NCBI GenBank assembly: GCA_937898625.1
Contig: CALEJF010000021.1
Span: 18,290 to 82,289, forward strand
Reading direction: 5' to 3'
Length of the DNA: 64,000 nucleotides
DNA from: an uncultured Clostridia bacterium
Lineage (GTDB): Bacteria; Bacillota; Clostridia; Oscillospirales; Acutalibacteraceae
The translations under genes and the position numbers were made by a program. Shown in pieces: positions 53,264 to 62,097 of the stretch (its first letter is position 1; each line of letters begins with the position of its first letter). Below the pieces are notes generated by a model. That model saw only the letters and a program-made list of their open reading frames with translations, had not been told where the DNA came from and did not search any database.

Positions 53264-54349
53264 ATGATGGAAAGAAAAAAAGCATATCTTGTTTTGCAGG
53301 ATAAAACAATTTTTGAAGGCTATTCAATGGGAAAGAATGGTGTAGCAATAGGTGAGGTTGTATTTAACACCTGTACTTCTTCTTATACTGATATTTTGTC
53401 CGACCCAACATATTATGGTCAGATTGTAGCTCAAACATATCCTCTTGCTGCTAATCGTGGTGTTAATCCCGAAACAGATGGCAGCGAGATTATGTCAAAC
53501 GGCTATATTGTCCGTGAATGGTGCGATGTTTATTCTGACGGCAACGAAATGAACCTTGACGATTACTTAAAGAGCAGGGGAATTGTTGGTATCTGTGGTA
53601 TTGATACCCGTAGACTCACAAGATATCTTCGTGATAAGGGCTATGTAAATGGTGCAATTACGGATTCACTTGATAATCTTGATGAATTGCTTGTGAAAAT
53701 TGAGAACTACACAGTTTCAGGTGCAGTCAGCGAAATTTCCATTAAAGAACCTATGAAATTGATAGGTGAGAATGTAAAATACAATATCGTAGCAGTTGAC
53801 TATGGTTCGCCAAGAAAACAACTCAACGCATTTTTATTCAACGGATGTAATGTGACCATTGTTCCTGCATTTACAACTGCAGAAGAAATTATGAAATATT
53901 CTCCCGATGGTATTGTCCTTTGTGATGGTCCTGCAGACCCTGACGATGAACCTCAGCTTATAGAGAATGTTAAGAAGATTACAGAGCTTGGAGTTCCGAT
54001 TTTCGCCATTGGTTTAGGTCATCAAATGTTAGCATTGGCATCAGGCTTTAAAATTGTAAAAATGGAAAAAGGTCACAGGGGTTCAAATCAGCCTGTAATT
54101 ATGGCAAATTCCAAAAAGATTATGATTACAACACAAAATCATGGTTACGCAGTTGATGCAAACTCTGTTGAGTCTGATGTTGCAGATATTATTATGACAA
54201 ATATTAATGATAATACAGTTGAAGGTCTTAAATATAAAAACTTCAATGGTTTTTCTGTTCAGTTTACACCAAAAGGTGATATTGACAGCAGTACAGGTTT
54301 TATTATCAGAGATTTCTTTAAAATGATGGACGGTGAAGACAATGAGTAA
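53264..54349 (+). CDS. Second CarA-like protein without glutaminase triad
   Basis: 361 residues with the CarA fold: N-terminal domain with SYTDILSDPTYYGQIVAQTY and a class I amidotransferase-like domain. At the nucleophile elbow FAIGLGHQ replaces GICLGHQ (Cys to Gly250), and VQFTPKGD replaces YHPEASPG (His to Thr335, Glu to Lys337). So the whole triad is lost, independently worded from the first CarA. It retains GHRGSNQPV and ITTQNHGYAV. The gene is intact and overlaps carB2 by eight bases. Likely a structural partner of the degenerate CarB2. ATG at 53267 is a second possible start. Confidence 0.9.
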   Translation: MMERKKAYLVLQDKTIFEGYSMGKNGVAIGEVVFNTCTSSYTDILSDPTYYGQIVAQTYPLAANRGVNPETDGSEIMSNGYIVREWCDVYSDGNEMNLDDYLKSRGIVGICGIDTRRLTRYLRDKGYVNGAITDSLDNLDELLVKIENYTVSGAVSEISIKEPMKLIGENVKYNIVAVDYGSPRKQLNAFLFNGCNVTIVPAFTTAEEIMKYSPDGIVLCDGPADPDDEPQLIENVKKITELGVPIFAIGLGHQMLALASGFKIVKMEKGHRGSNQPVIMANSKKIMITTQNHGYAVDANSVESDVADIIMTNINDNTVEGLKYKNFNGFSVQFTPKGDIDSSTGFIIRDFFKMMDGEDNE

Positions 54350-57299
54350 TTATAACAAAATTCTTGTTCTCGGTGCGGGACCTGTTAAAATCGGTCAGTC
54401 CCTTGAATTTGACTATTCAGCATTACAGGTTTGCCGTGCTTTAAAGGAAGAGGGCATAACAGTAGTTTTTGCTAATTCATCACCATCGGCACTTGCTACT
54501 GATAAGGCCTATGCAGATAAGGTTTATATTGAGCCACTTAATATTGAAAGTGTTAAAAGAATTCTTGAAAAAGAAAAACCCGATGCACTTCTCTCAACAG
54601 CAGGTGGTGATGATAGCCTTGAATTAAGCCTTGAACTTGCTCAAAACGGCTATCTTGAAGAAACAAATACAGTCCTCATTGGTATCAATCAGGATGTTAT
54701 CAGGAATGTAAAAAACAGACATTCCTTTGTTGATGCTTTAAGTGAAATGGATGAGCCAACAGTTCCTGCCCTTGTTGTCAACGGTGTAGAAGAGGCTTGT
54801 GACTTTGCTGATAAGGTTGGTTATCCCGTAATTGTTCGCCCTGCATATACCCCTGACCGAGAAAGTGCAGAGTATTGTAACGACCGTGAAAGCCTTGCTA
54901 TAAAAGCAGAAAAAAGCCTTGAAACTTCAATTGTTAGTCAGATTCTTATTGAAAAGAGTATTGCAGGTTGGAAGGAAATTGAATTTGAAGTTATCCGCGA
55001 TAGCGAGGATAACTGCATAAGTGTTTCAAGTGTTGAAAGCATTGACCCCGTTGGTATCCATACAGGCGACAGTATCGTTGTTATTCCTGCACAGACTCTT
55101 ACTGATTCTGAATTTACCCGTCTTCGCCGTGCTGCAAGAAAAATTGTTTCAAATCTAGGAATTGAGGGTAGTTGTAATGTTCAGTTTGCTTTAAGCGCTG
55201 ATGGTAATGAATATTTTGTTACAGGTGTCGACCCTCGTGTAAGCCGTACATCGGCACTTGTTTCAAAGGCAACAGGCTACAGAATTGCTTATGTTTCAGC
55301 TAAAATTGCCCTTGGTAAAGCACTTTTTGAAATCGAAAACGATGTAACAGGATGTACAACTGCTTGTAATGAACCTGCTATGGACTATTGTGCAGTTAAA
55401 TTCCCTAAATGGTCCTTTGATAATTTTGGCGAGGCAAACCGTACTCTTGGTACAATGATGAAAGCAACCGGTGAAAGTCTTACAATCGGTACAGGTTTTG
55501 AACTTGCATTTATGAAAGGTATCAGAAGTGCAAGCAAAAACCATCTTCCCCACCTTGAACAGCTTGAAAATATTTCCGATGATGAATTAAAAGAAATAAT
55601 CAAAAATTCCGATGACAACCGTATTTTTGCTGTTTATGAAGCCATTTACAGAGATTTCTCAATTGATGAAATCAACGAAATCACAAAGATTGACAAATGG
55701 TTTTTAAACAAACTTAAGAATATTGCAGATACAGAAAAACTTATTAAAGCAGACAATAGTGAGTCAGCTTATAAGTATGCAAAAAATATGGGCTTTACTG
55801 ACTCTGCAATCGAAATGATAACAGGTGAAAATCCTAAAAATTCACTTTCTGCGGTATTTAACAGTATTGACACTTGTTCAGCAGAATTTGACGCAAAAAA
55901 ACCATATTTCTATTCTGTTTTCGGTGCAGATAATGAGGCAGAAATTTTTATTGATGCTCATAAAACCGATAAAAAGAAAGTGCTTGTTATTGGTAGCGGT
56001 CCATCAGTTGCAGGTAGAAGTGGTGACAATGATTATTGCACAGTTCACGCAATCAATTCTCTTAAGAATCAAGGATTTGAGGTTGTTGTGCTTAATAACA
56101 ACCCTGCATCTGTTACAACTGACTACAATGTTGCAGACCGTGTATATATCGACCCATTAACCAATGAAGATATTCTCAATGTAGTTAAAACTGAAAAACC
56201 ACAGTATGCACTTGTGCTCTTTGGTGGCGAAGATGCTATGAAGGCATCTCGGATGCTCAATGAAAATAATGTTGAAATACTTGGTCCGGACTATGATTTC
56301 TATCGTAAGATAACTAACAAAATTGAATTTTTTGATATCCTTGACGATGCAAATGTTAAGCATACAAGCAGTAAAAAACTTTATGTCGGCACTTGCATTG
56401 AGGCTCATGTAATCAGCGATGGTGAGAATTATTTTGTCCCTGCTCTTTGTGAGCATATCGAAAAAGCACATATCAATTCAGGGGACTCAATTTCAGTTAC
56501 TCCTACTGTAAGTGTAAGCGATACAATGCTTGAAACTGTTAATGAATATATTAAAGCTATTGTTTCCGAACTTTCATTCAAAGGTGCTCTTGATATTCAG
56601 TTTGTTGTTTTTGATAATGACCTCTATGTAACAAAGGCATCTGTTACAAACACAACTCTTGTTCCTTTTGTAACAAAAGCATCGGGAATTGATGTTGTTG
56701 CTCTTGCGGTACGCTGTATGGCAGGGGAAAAACTTAAACAAACAGGAATTAATAAAGCAAATGACAAATATTTTGTCCGTGTACCTGTTTTCAGTTTTGA
56801 AAAACTTAAGGGTGCGGATATGGTTCTTGACGAAAAGACAAAATCTACCGGTGATGTAATGGGTATCGGTGATTCCTTTGACAATGCTCTCTTAAAGGGT
56901 ATGATTGCATCAGGTATGAGAGTTAAGAGAACAGGTTCTGTCCTTGTTTCTGTTCGTGAAAGTGATAAGTCCGATACTGTAAAAATGGCGGAAGAATTCT
57001 TGTCGCAGGGCTTTAAAATCTATGCTACAAGCGATACTGCAAAGCTTCTTAACTCAAACCATATCGCAACAAACACAGCAAATGGTGAGCAAGCAGTAGA
57101 AATGATAAATGCTAATAAGTTCTCATATGTTATTTCAACTTTGCAGAACCACAAGAATAATGACGAGGATGCAATTATCCGTCGCGCAGCACTTATGAGA
57201 AGAACACCTGTATTCACATCTGTTCAGAGTGCTTACACTTTCTCAAAATCTCTTGCAAATAACAATGTTATGGAGGAGTTGGAGGTAACAGATATATGA
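54342..57299 (+). CDS. Degenerate CarB paralogue (predicted pseudoenzyme)
   Basis: 985 uninterrupted residues along the whole CarB fold, against 1069 in the active copy here. In ATP-grasp 1 the Gly-rich TLGGTGGG loop reads TPDRESAE (about 170-177), and the metal pair of IEVNPRVSR reads VTGVDPRVSR (Glu to Gly295, Asn to Asp297). In ATP-grasp 2 about 60 residues are missing near residue 678, removing the Gly-rich loop; IHSGDSISV reads INSGDSISV (His to Asn712), and IIEVNPRSSR reads VTKASVTNTT. The C-terminal MGS-like domain is kept. It is unlikely to phosphorylate anything; a regulatory role is possible. RBS GGTGAAG precedes the ATG. Confidence 0.88.
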   Translation: MSNYNKILVLGAGPVKIGQSLEFDYSALQVCRALKEEGITVVFANSSPSALATDKAYADKVYIEPLNIESVKRILEKEKPDALLSTAGGDDSLELSLELAQNGYLEETNTVLIGINQDVIRNVKNRHSFVDALSEMDEPTVPALVVNGVEEACDFADKVGYPVIVRPAYTPDRESAEYCNDRESLAIKAEKSLETSIVSQILIEKSIAGWKEIEFEVIRDSEDNCISVSSVESIDPVGIHTGDSIVVIPAQTLTDSEFTRLRRAARKIVSNLGIEGSCNVQFALSADGNEYFVTGVDPRVSRTSALVSKATGYRIAYVSAKIALGKALFEIENDVTGCTTACNEPAMDYCAVKFPKWSFDNFGEANRTLGTMMKATGESLTIGTGFELAFMKGIRSASKNHLPHLEQLENISDDELKEIIKNSDDNRIFAVYEAIYRDFSIDEINEITKIDKWFLNKLKNIADTEKLIKADNSESAYKYAKNMGFTDSAIEMITGENPKNSLSAVFNSIDTCSAEFDAKKPYFYSVFGADNEAEIFIDAHKTDKKKVLVIGSGPSVAGRSGDNDYCTVHAINSLKNQGFEVVVLNNNPASVTTDYNVADRVYIDPLTNEDILNVVKTEKPQYALVLFGGEDAMKASRMLNENNVEILGPDYDFYRKITNKIEFFDILDDANVKHTSSKKLYVGTCIEAHVISDGENYFVPALCEHIEKAHINSGDSISVTPTVSVSDTMLETVNEYIKAIVSELSFKGALDIQFVVFDNDLYVTKASVTNTTLVPFVTKASGIDVVALAVRCMAGEKLKQTGINKANDKYFVRVPVFSFEKLKGADMVLDEKTKSTGDVMGIGDSFDNALLKGMIASGMRVKRTGSVLVSVRESDKSDTVKMAEEFLSQGFKIYATSDTAKLLNSNHIATNTANGEQAVEMINANKFSYVISTLQNHKNNDEDAIIRRAALMRRTPVFTSVQSAYTFSKSLANNNVMEELEVTDI

Positions 57300-57709
57300 T
57301 TATTATGTCTGTTGATTACGGTGATGTGCGAACAGGAATTGCCGTTTGTGACAAAATGCAGATTTTAGCTTCTCCCGTGTGTGTAATAACTGAAAAAGAC
57401 AGAGAAAAACTTGTCGATAAAATCAAGGAATTGGCAATAGAGAGAAAAGTTGAACGAATTTGCGTGGGTGTGCCACAGAATATGGACGGGAGTTATGGTT
57501 TCCGTAGTGATGCTTGTAAAGAATTTGGTGAACTTTTAAAAGAAAAAACAGGAATTCAGGTTGATTTTCAAAATGAAAGATTGACAACTGTTTCAGCTCA
57601 CAATATTTTAAATACTATGGATGTCCGTGGCAAAAAAAGAAAAGCCGTTGTAGATGCAGTTTCTGCTGTGCTTATTTTAGAAGATTATATGAATTCTTTA
57701 AAAGTGTAG
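57296..57709 (+). CDS. ruvX: RuvX/YqgF family Holliday-junction resolvase-like protein
   Basis: 137-residue RNase H-fold protein of the YqgF family. Features: IIMSVDYGDVRTGIAVCD (first catalytic Asp), RICVGVPQNMDGSYG, NERLTTVSAHNIL (Glu) and KKRKAVVDAVSAVLILEDYM (Asp). It is implicated in pre-16S rRNA 5' processing and possibly junction cleavage. The ATG overlaps the carB2 stop (ATGA), so translation is coupled to the pseudoenzyme pair, an unusual partner since ruvX commonly lies with alaS-type genes in Firmicutes. Confidence 0.92.
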   Translation: MIIMSVDYGDVRTGIAVCDKMQILASPVCVITEKDREKLVDKIKELAIERKVERICVGVPQNMDGSYGFRSDACKEFGELLKEKTGIQVDFQNERLTTVSAHNILNTMDVRGKKRKAVVDAVSAVLILEDYMNSLKV

Positions 57710-57730
57710 ACACACAATGACAAATTAAAT

Positions 57731-57767
57731 GCTTGATACCGTGTAAAATGGTATCAAGCTTTTTTTA
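57731..57767 (+). terminator. Hairpin between ruvX and spoIIGA
   Basis: GCTTGATACC/GGTATCAAGC ten-base perfect stem, then seven T. Its tail ends 14 bases before the spoIIGA start, leaving no room for a downstream promoter. TAAAAT at 57744-57749 within the loop could serve as a -10 box, but I see no convincing -35. Confidence 0.75.
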
Positions 57768-57780
57768 TGTGGTGATTTAT

Positions 57781-58578
57781 TTGATTGTATATGTGGATAT
57801 TCTTGTAATTCTTAACACTTTAGTAAACTATTTCATACTTTTAGCAATAAGAAAAATCACCCATTCTTACACAAAAAGATGGCGGATTGCCCTTGGTGCA
57901 TTTGTTGGTGGCATATCGTCTTTACTGCTATTTTTAGAGCATCTAAACATCATTATGACTATGCTCAAAATTCTTTCAGGTGTGCTGATGATTGCAGTAA
58001 CTTTTGATATCAAGCCAATTAAGCAATTTCTTAAAAGAGTTTTCTTTTTGTTTGCAATAACATTCCTTTTTGGTGGAGTGACCTATGCCATATACATATT
58101 TTTCGATAAAGATATCCTTATTTACTCTAACGGGATTATATACTTTGATGTAGATATGACATTTCTTGTAATTTGTTCGGTGATTTCATATTTTGTAATA
58201 ACACTTATAACAAAATACACGGATAAAAAGTCGTCAAAGAACAAGGAGTATTATGTAACTATTGAAAATAATGGAAAAACCGTAAGTTGCACCGGACTTA
58301 TGGATACGGGAAACAACCTTCGTGAGCCTTTTTCCGATTATCCCGTAATAATGGCAGATAAATCAGTTTTTAACAAGGTTTATACTGACGAAACTATAAG
58401 AATAATTCCCATTTCAACAGTCAATGGGGAGTCTTTATTAAAGGCATTTAAGCCACAAAAGATAACAATAGGAAATTTCACTACGGACAAAGTTTATTTA
58501 GGTGAAAGTGCCGTTTTGTTAGATGAATATAAAATAATTTTAAATATAAATCTTGAAGGGGAAATGAACAATGAGTAA
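57781..58578 (+). CDS. spoIIGA: Sigma-E processing peptidase SpoIIGA
   Basis: 265-residue sporulation protease that activates pro-SigE in the mother cell. Five or so N-terminal membrane helices (ILVILNTLVNYFILLAIRK onwards) precede a C-terminal aspartic-protease-like domain with CTGLMDTGNNLREPFSDYPV, the DTGN signature. The upstream in-frame ATG at 57733 lies in the terminator stem, so the TTG at 57781 after GGTGA is preferred. It overlaps sigE by eight bases, the standard spoIIG arrangement. Confidence 0.92.
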   Translation: MIVYVDILVILNTLVNYFILLAIRKITHSYTKRWRIALGAFVGGISSLLLFLEHLNIIMTMLKILSGVLMIAVTFDIKPIKQFLKRVFFLFAITFLFGGVTYAIYIFFDKDILIYSNGIIYFDVDMTFLVICSVISYFVITLITKYTDKKSSKNKEYYVTIENNGKTVSCTGLMDTGNNLREPFSDYPVIMADKSVFNKVYTDETIRIIPISTVNGESLLKAFKPQKITIGNFTTDKVYLGESAVLLDEYKIILNINLEGEMNNE

Positions 58579-59275
58579 ACTGAAATTATTTTTGCAAAAA
58601 CTATATTTAAGGTTTTTAAAAAGAGAAATCCATTACATAAACGGACCAATAGTCTTGCCTGAACCCCTGACTATTGAAGAAGAACAGAATTTAAGTGAAC
58701 AACTTGTAAAAGGTGACGAAAACGCAAGGGAAAAACTTATTGTACATAACTTGCGACTTGTTGTGTATATTGCAAAAAAGTTTGAAAACTCAGGAGTGAA
58801 TATTGAAGATTTAATATCAATAGGCACAATAGGACTTATCAAGGCGGTAAACACCTTTTCACCTGAAAAAAACATAAAACTTGCAACCTATGCTTCACGA
58901 TGTATTGAAAACGAAATCTTAATGCATCTTCGTAAAATCGCATCCCAGAAAATAGAGGTATCTCTTGATGAGCCTTTAAATACTGATTGGGACGGAAATG
59001 AACTGATGCTTGCGGATGTTTTGGGTAGTGATGTTGACGAAATAAGTAGAGAAATTGAAGAGGATGACGAAAAAAAGATTCTTCGTGAGATTATAGATAA
59101 TCTGCCAACAAGAGAAAGAGAAATAATTGATATGCGATTTGGACTTGGAGAGAAAGAGGAGTTGACTCAAAAAGAAGTGGCGGACAAAATGGGGATTTCA
59201 CAGAGCTATATTTCAAGGCTGGAAAAGAGAATTATAAAAAAACTTGGAAATCGGTTAAATGCACAATTTAAGTGA
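58571..59275 (+). CDS. sigE: Sporulation sigma factor SigE
   Basis: 234-residue early mother-cell sigma factor. The N-terminal pro-sequence and HYINGPIVLPEPLT precede region 2 (NLRLVVYIAKKFENSG, ISIGTIGLIKAVNTF, KLATYASRCIENEILMHLR) and region 4 (QKEVADKMGISQSYISRLEKR). Activated by SpoIIGA encoded just upstream. In many spore-formers sigG follows sigE directly; here an oxidoreductase operon follows instead. Confidence 0.95.
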   Translation: MSKLKLFLQKLYLRFLKREIHYINGPIVLPEPLTIEEEQNLSEQLVKGDENAREKLIVHNLRLVVYIAKKFENSGVNIEDLISIGTIGLIKAVNTFSPEKNIKLATYASRCIENEILMHLRKIASQKIEVSLDEPLNTDWDGNELMLADVLGSDVDEISREIEEDDEKKILREIIDNLPTREREIIDMRFGLGEKEELTQKEVADKMGISQSYISRLEKRIIKKLGNRLNAQFK

Positions 59276-59356
59276 CAAAATTTGTTAATATTTTTTTCTG
59301 AAAACTATGTTAAAATAAGAGGAAATATGCTATAATACAGAGGATATTGAATAGGT

Positions 59357-59370
59357 GTGCAAATTTGCAC
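59357..59370. promoter_or_regulatory. Perfect palindrome, candidate operator of the oxidoreductase operon
   Basis: GTGCAAATTTGCAC, a perfect 14-base palindrome, lies about 25 bases after a TATAAT box (59330-59335) and 27 bases before the start codon at 59398. Suits a repressor that senses the substrate. Confidence 0.45.
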
Positions 59371-59397
59371 CAAAAAAAGAAAAAGAAGGGTGTAATT

Positions 59398-60828
59398 ATG
59401 ACTTACGATGTTGCAGTTGTAGGTGCCGGTGTTGTAGGCGGACTCATTGCGCGAGAACTTAGCCGTTTCCAGATTAAAGTGGCTTTGCTTGAAAAGTGCA
59501 ATGATGTTGCAATGGGTACAACAAAGGCAAACAGTGCTATTGTGCATGGTGGATTTGATGCGCAGAACGGCACTCTTAAAGCAAAACTCAATGTTCAGGG
59601 TACTCTTATGATGCCTGAGGTTTGCGAAAAGCTTTCAGTTCCTTTTAAGAAAAATGGTTCAGTTGTAGTAGCTTTCAGCGAAAAAGAAATGGACCATGTA
59701 AAAGAACTTTATGAGCGTGGTATCAAAAATGGTGTTCCACAGCTTTCAGTAATTGACCAGGCAGAACTTCGCAGAATTGAGCCAAATATCAGTGATGAAG
59801 CAGTTGGTGCTTTACTTTCAGAGAGCGCAGGTATTGTTTGTCCTTATGAACTTACAATTGCCGCAGTTGAAAATGCAGTTACTAATGGTGTTGAGTTTAT
59901 CAGAAATTGTGAAGTAAAAGCAATCGAGGAAAATGCAGATGGTTATGTTCTTGACACAACAGCAGGCGAAATCTCCGCAAAATACATAATCAATGCAGCA
60001 GGTAATTTCTCAGACGAACTCGCTAAAATGGTTGGTGACGATTCAATCAATTTAGTACCAAGAAAAGGTGAGTACTATGTTCTTGATAAGTCGGTTGGTA
60101 ACCTTGCAGTTCATACAATTTTCCAATGTCCTAACGAAATGGGTAAGGGTATCCTCGTAACCCCAACAGTTGACGGTAACTTACTTATAGGCCCAACAGC
60201 ACTTAATATTGAGGACAAAGAGGATATTACAACAACTCCTGAGGGACTTAAAGAAATTGTTGAAAAAGCACTTAAATCCGTGCCAATCGTTTCAACAAGG
60301 AATGCAATCACATCTTTCGCAGGTGTTCGTGCTCATCCTGTTAATGATGATTTCATTATTGGTTGGTGTGATAAGAGCGAGAATTTCTTGAATGTTGCAG
60401 GTGTTGAGTCACCGGGACTTTCATCTGCTCCTGCTATTGCACTTTATGTTCGTGAAATCCTTTCAGAAAAACTTGAACTTACAGAGAAAGAATCTTATAC
60501 AGATACAAGAGAAGAACCTGTTCGTTTCCGCCATATGAATGACGAGGAAAGAGCAGAGCTTATAAAGAAGAATCCTGCTTATGGCAGAATAGTTTGCCGT
60601 TGCGAAACAATCACAGAGGGCGAGATTATCGATGCCATTAAAGCTCCTGCAGGGGCTCGTGATGTTGACGGTGTTAAGCGACGCACCCGAGCAGGTATGG
60701 GACGTTGTCAGGGTGGTTTCTGTGGCAGTAAGGTTGTAGAAATCCTTGCTCGTGAATTGGGTGTTCCAATGAACGACATCACAAAATTTGGTGGCGACTC
60801 AAAAATTATTTACGAAAGAACAAAGTGA
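59398..60828 (+). CDS. GlpA-like FAD-dependent dehydrogenase with BFD-type [2Fe-2S] domain
   Basis: 476 residues. The N-terminal Rossmann fold reads YDVAVVGAGVVGGLIAREL, followed by a DAO-type domain with KANSAIVHGGFDAQ and GVRAHPVNDDFIIGW. The C-terminal region has CRCETITEGEI and RAGMGRCQGGFC, the four-Cys BFD-like iron-sulfur site found in GlpA. Anaerobic glycerol-3-phosphate dehydrogenase is the closest known activity, but related operons may act on other 2-hydroxyacids or polyols. RBS AAGGGTG. First of three linked genes. Confidence 0.85.
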   Translation: MTYDVAVVGAGVVGGLIARELSRFQIKVALLEKCNDVAMGTTKANSAIVHGGFDAQNGTLKAKLNVQGTLMMPEVCEKLSVPFKKNGSVVVAFSEKEMDHVKELYERGIKNGVPQLSVIDQAELRRIEPNISDEAVGALLSESAGIVCPYELTIAAVENAVTNGVEFIRNCEVKAIEENADGYVLDTTAGEISAKYIINAAGNFSDELAKMVGDDSINLVPRKGEYYVLDKSVGNLAVHTIFQCPNEMGKGILVTPTVDGNLLIGPTALNIEDKEDITTTPEGLKEIVEKALKSVPIVSTRNAITSFAGVRAHPVNDDFIIGWCDKSENFLNVAGVESPGLSSAPAIALYVREILSEKLELTEKESYTDTREEPVRFRHMNDEERAELIKKNPAYGRIVCRCETITEGEIIDAIKAPAGARDVDGVKRRTRAGMGRCQGGFCGSKVVEILARELGVPMNDITKFGGDSKIIYERTK

Positions 60829-60839
60829 GGTGAATCGGT

Positions 60840-62093
60840 ATGTTAAATTATGACCTTGTTGTAGTTGGTGGCGGTCCTGCAGGTATGGCAGCCGCTCTTA
60901 AAGCAAGAGAAAATGGTGTAGAGAGCATTATCGTTCTTGAAAGAGCAGAAACACTTGGTGGTATTCTTGAACAGTGTATTCATACCGGTTTCGGACTTCA
61001 TTATTTTGGTGAAGAACTTTCAGGTCCTGAATATGCAGGCAGATTTATGAAACTTCTTGAAGATACTGATGTTGTTGTAAAAACAGATACAATGGTGCTT
61101 GATGTTGCAGATGGTAATGTTGTAACAGCAGTTAATAAAAAAGATGGTCTTATCAAAATTCAGGCAAAAGCAGTTGTTCTTGCTATGGGTTGTCGTGAAA
61201 GACCAAGAGGAGCACTCAGCATCGCAGGTAGTCGTTGTTCAGGTATTATGACTGCAGGTACTGCACAGAAATATGTTAATATTGATGGCTATATGCCGGG
61301 TCACGAAGTTGTTATCCTCGGTTCCGGCGATATCGGTCTTATTATGGCTCGTCGTATGACTCTTGAGGGTGCAAAGGTTAAAATGGTTTGCGAACTTATG
61401 CCTTATTCAGGTGGTCTTACACGAAATATTGTTCAGTGTCTTGACGACTTTGGTATTCCTCTAAAGCTTTCTACTACAGTTATTGCAACTCACGGTAAAG
61501 ACAGACTTGAAGGTGTAACAATCGCAAAGGTTGACGAAAGACTTCAGCCAATTCCGGGAACAGAAGAATATGTTCCTTGTGATACATTGATGCTTTCAGT
61601 TGGTCTTATTCCTGAAAACGAACTTTCAAAGAATTCGGGTCTCGACCTTGACAGAATCACAAATGGTCCAAAAGTTGACGAATATCGTGAAACAGAACAC
61701 GCAGGTGTGTTTGCTTGTGGTAATGTTTTACAGGTTCACGACCTTGTTGACTATGTTACAGAAGAAAGTCAGATTGCTGGTCTTGGTGCTGCAAAATTCA
61801 TCAAGGGCGAAAAAGTAACAGGTGAGTGTGTTTATACACAGGGTATCAATGGTGTTCGTTACATAGTACCACAGAGAATTAACCGTGAAACAGATACTGA
61901 TGTTAAGCTTTATTTCCGTGTTGGTGCTGTTTTCAATAACGCAAAAATCATTGTTGAGTGTGACGGTAAAGAAATCCTTTCAAAGAAAAAGGTTAAACTT
62001 TGTCCGGGTGAAATGGAATATGTTACTCTCAAGCAGTCAGTTATCAAGGAACTTCCTGCAAATGCAGTAATCAATGTAAGAGTGGAGGCGTAA
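60840..62093 (+). CDS. FAD/NAD-dependent oxidoreductase (second gene of GlpA-like trio)
   Basis: 417 residues, pyridine-nucleotide-disulfide oxidoreductase fold: LNYDLVVVGGGPAGMAAAL for FAD, VILGSGDIGLIMARRMTLEG for NAD(P), AMGCRERPRG, and a second FAD motif GVFACGNVLQVHDLVDYVTEE. Such proteins accompany GlpA-like dehydrogenases and DUF1667 proteins in Firmicutes, where they probably form an electron-transfer complex. It starts 12 bases after the previous stop with AGGTGAATCG upstream. Confidence 0.86.
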   Translation: MLNYDLVVVGGGPAGMAAALKARENGVESIIVLERAETLGGILEQCIHTGFGLHYFGEELSGPEYAGRFMKLLEDTDVVVKTDTMVLDVADGNVVTAVNKKDGLIKIQAKAVVLAMGCRERPRGALSIAGSRCSGIMTAGTAQKYVNIDGYMPGHEVVILGSGDIGLIMARRMTLEGAKVKMVCELMPYSGGLTRNIVQCLDDFGIPLKLSTTVIATHGKDRLEGVTIAKVDERLQPIPGTEEYVPCDTLMLSVGLIPENELSKNSGLDLDRITNGPKVDEYRETEHAGVFACGNVLQVHDLVDYVTEESQIAGLGAAKFIKGEKVTGECVYTQGINGVRYIVPQRINRETDTDVKLYFRVGAVFNNAKIIVECDGKEILSKKKVKLCPGEMEYVTLKQSVIKELPANAVINVRVEA

Positions 62094-62097
62094 AATA

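Noticed and set aside
54342..57299. CarB2 as a frameshifted or decaying pseudogene
   Set aside because: The frame is continuous for 985 codons with a good ribosome site and overlaps with both neighbours; catalytic loss is by substitutions and one clean in-frame deletion.
57690..57740. Spo0A box before spoIIGA (TGACAAA near 57718)
   Set aside because: It differs from the TGTCGAA consensus at an important position and a single weak match is expected by chance.
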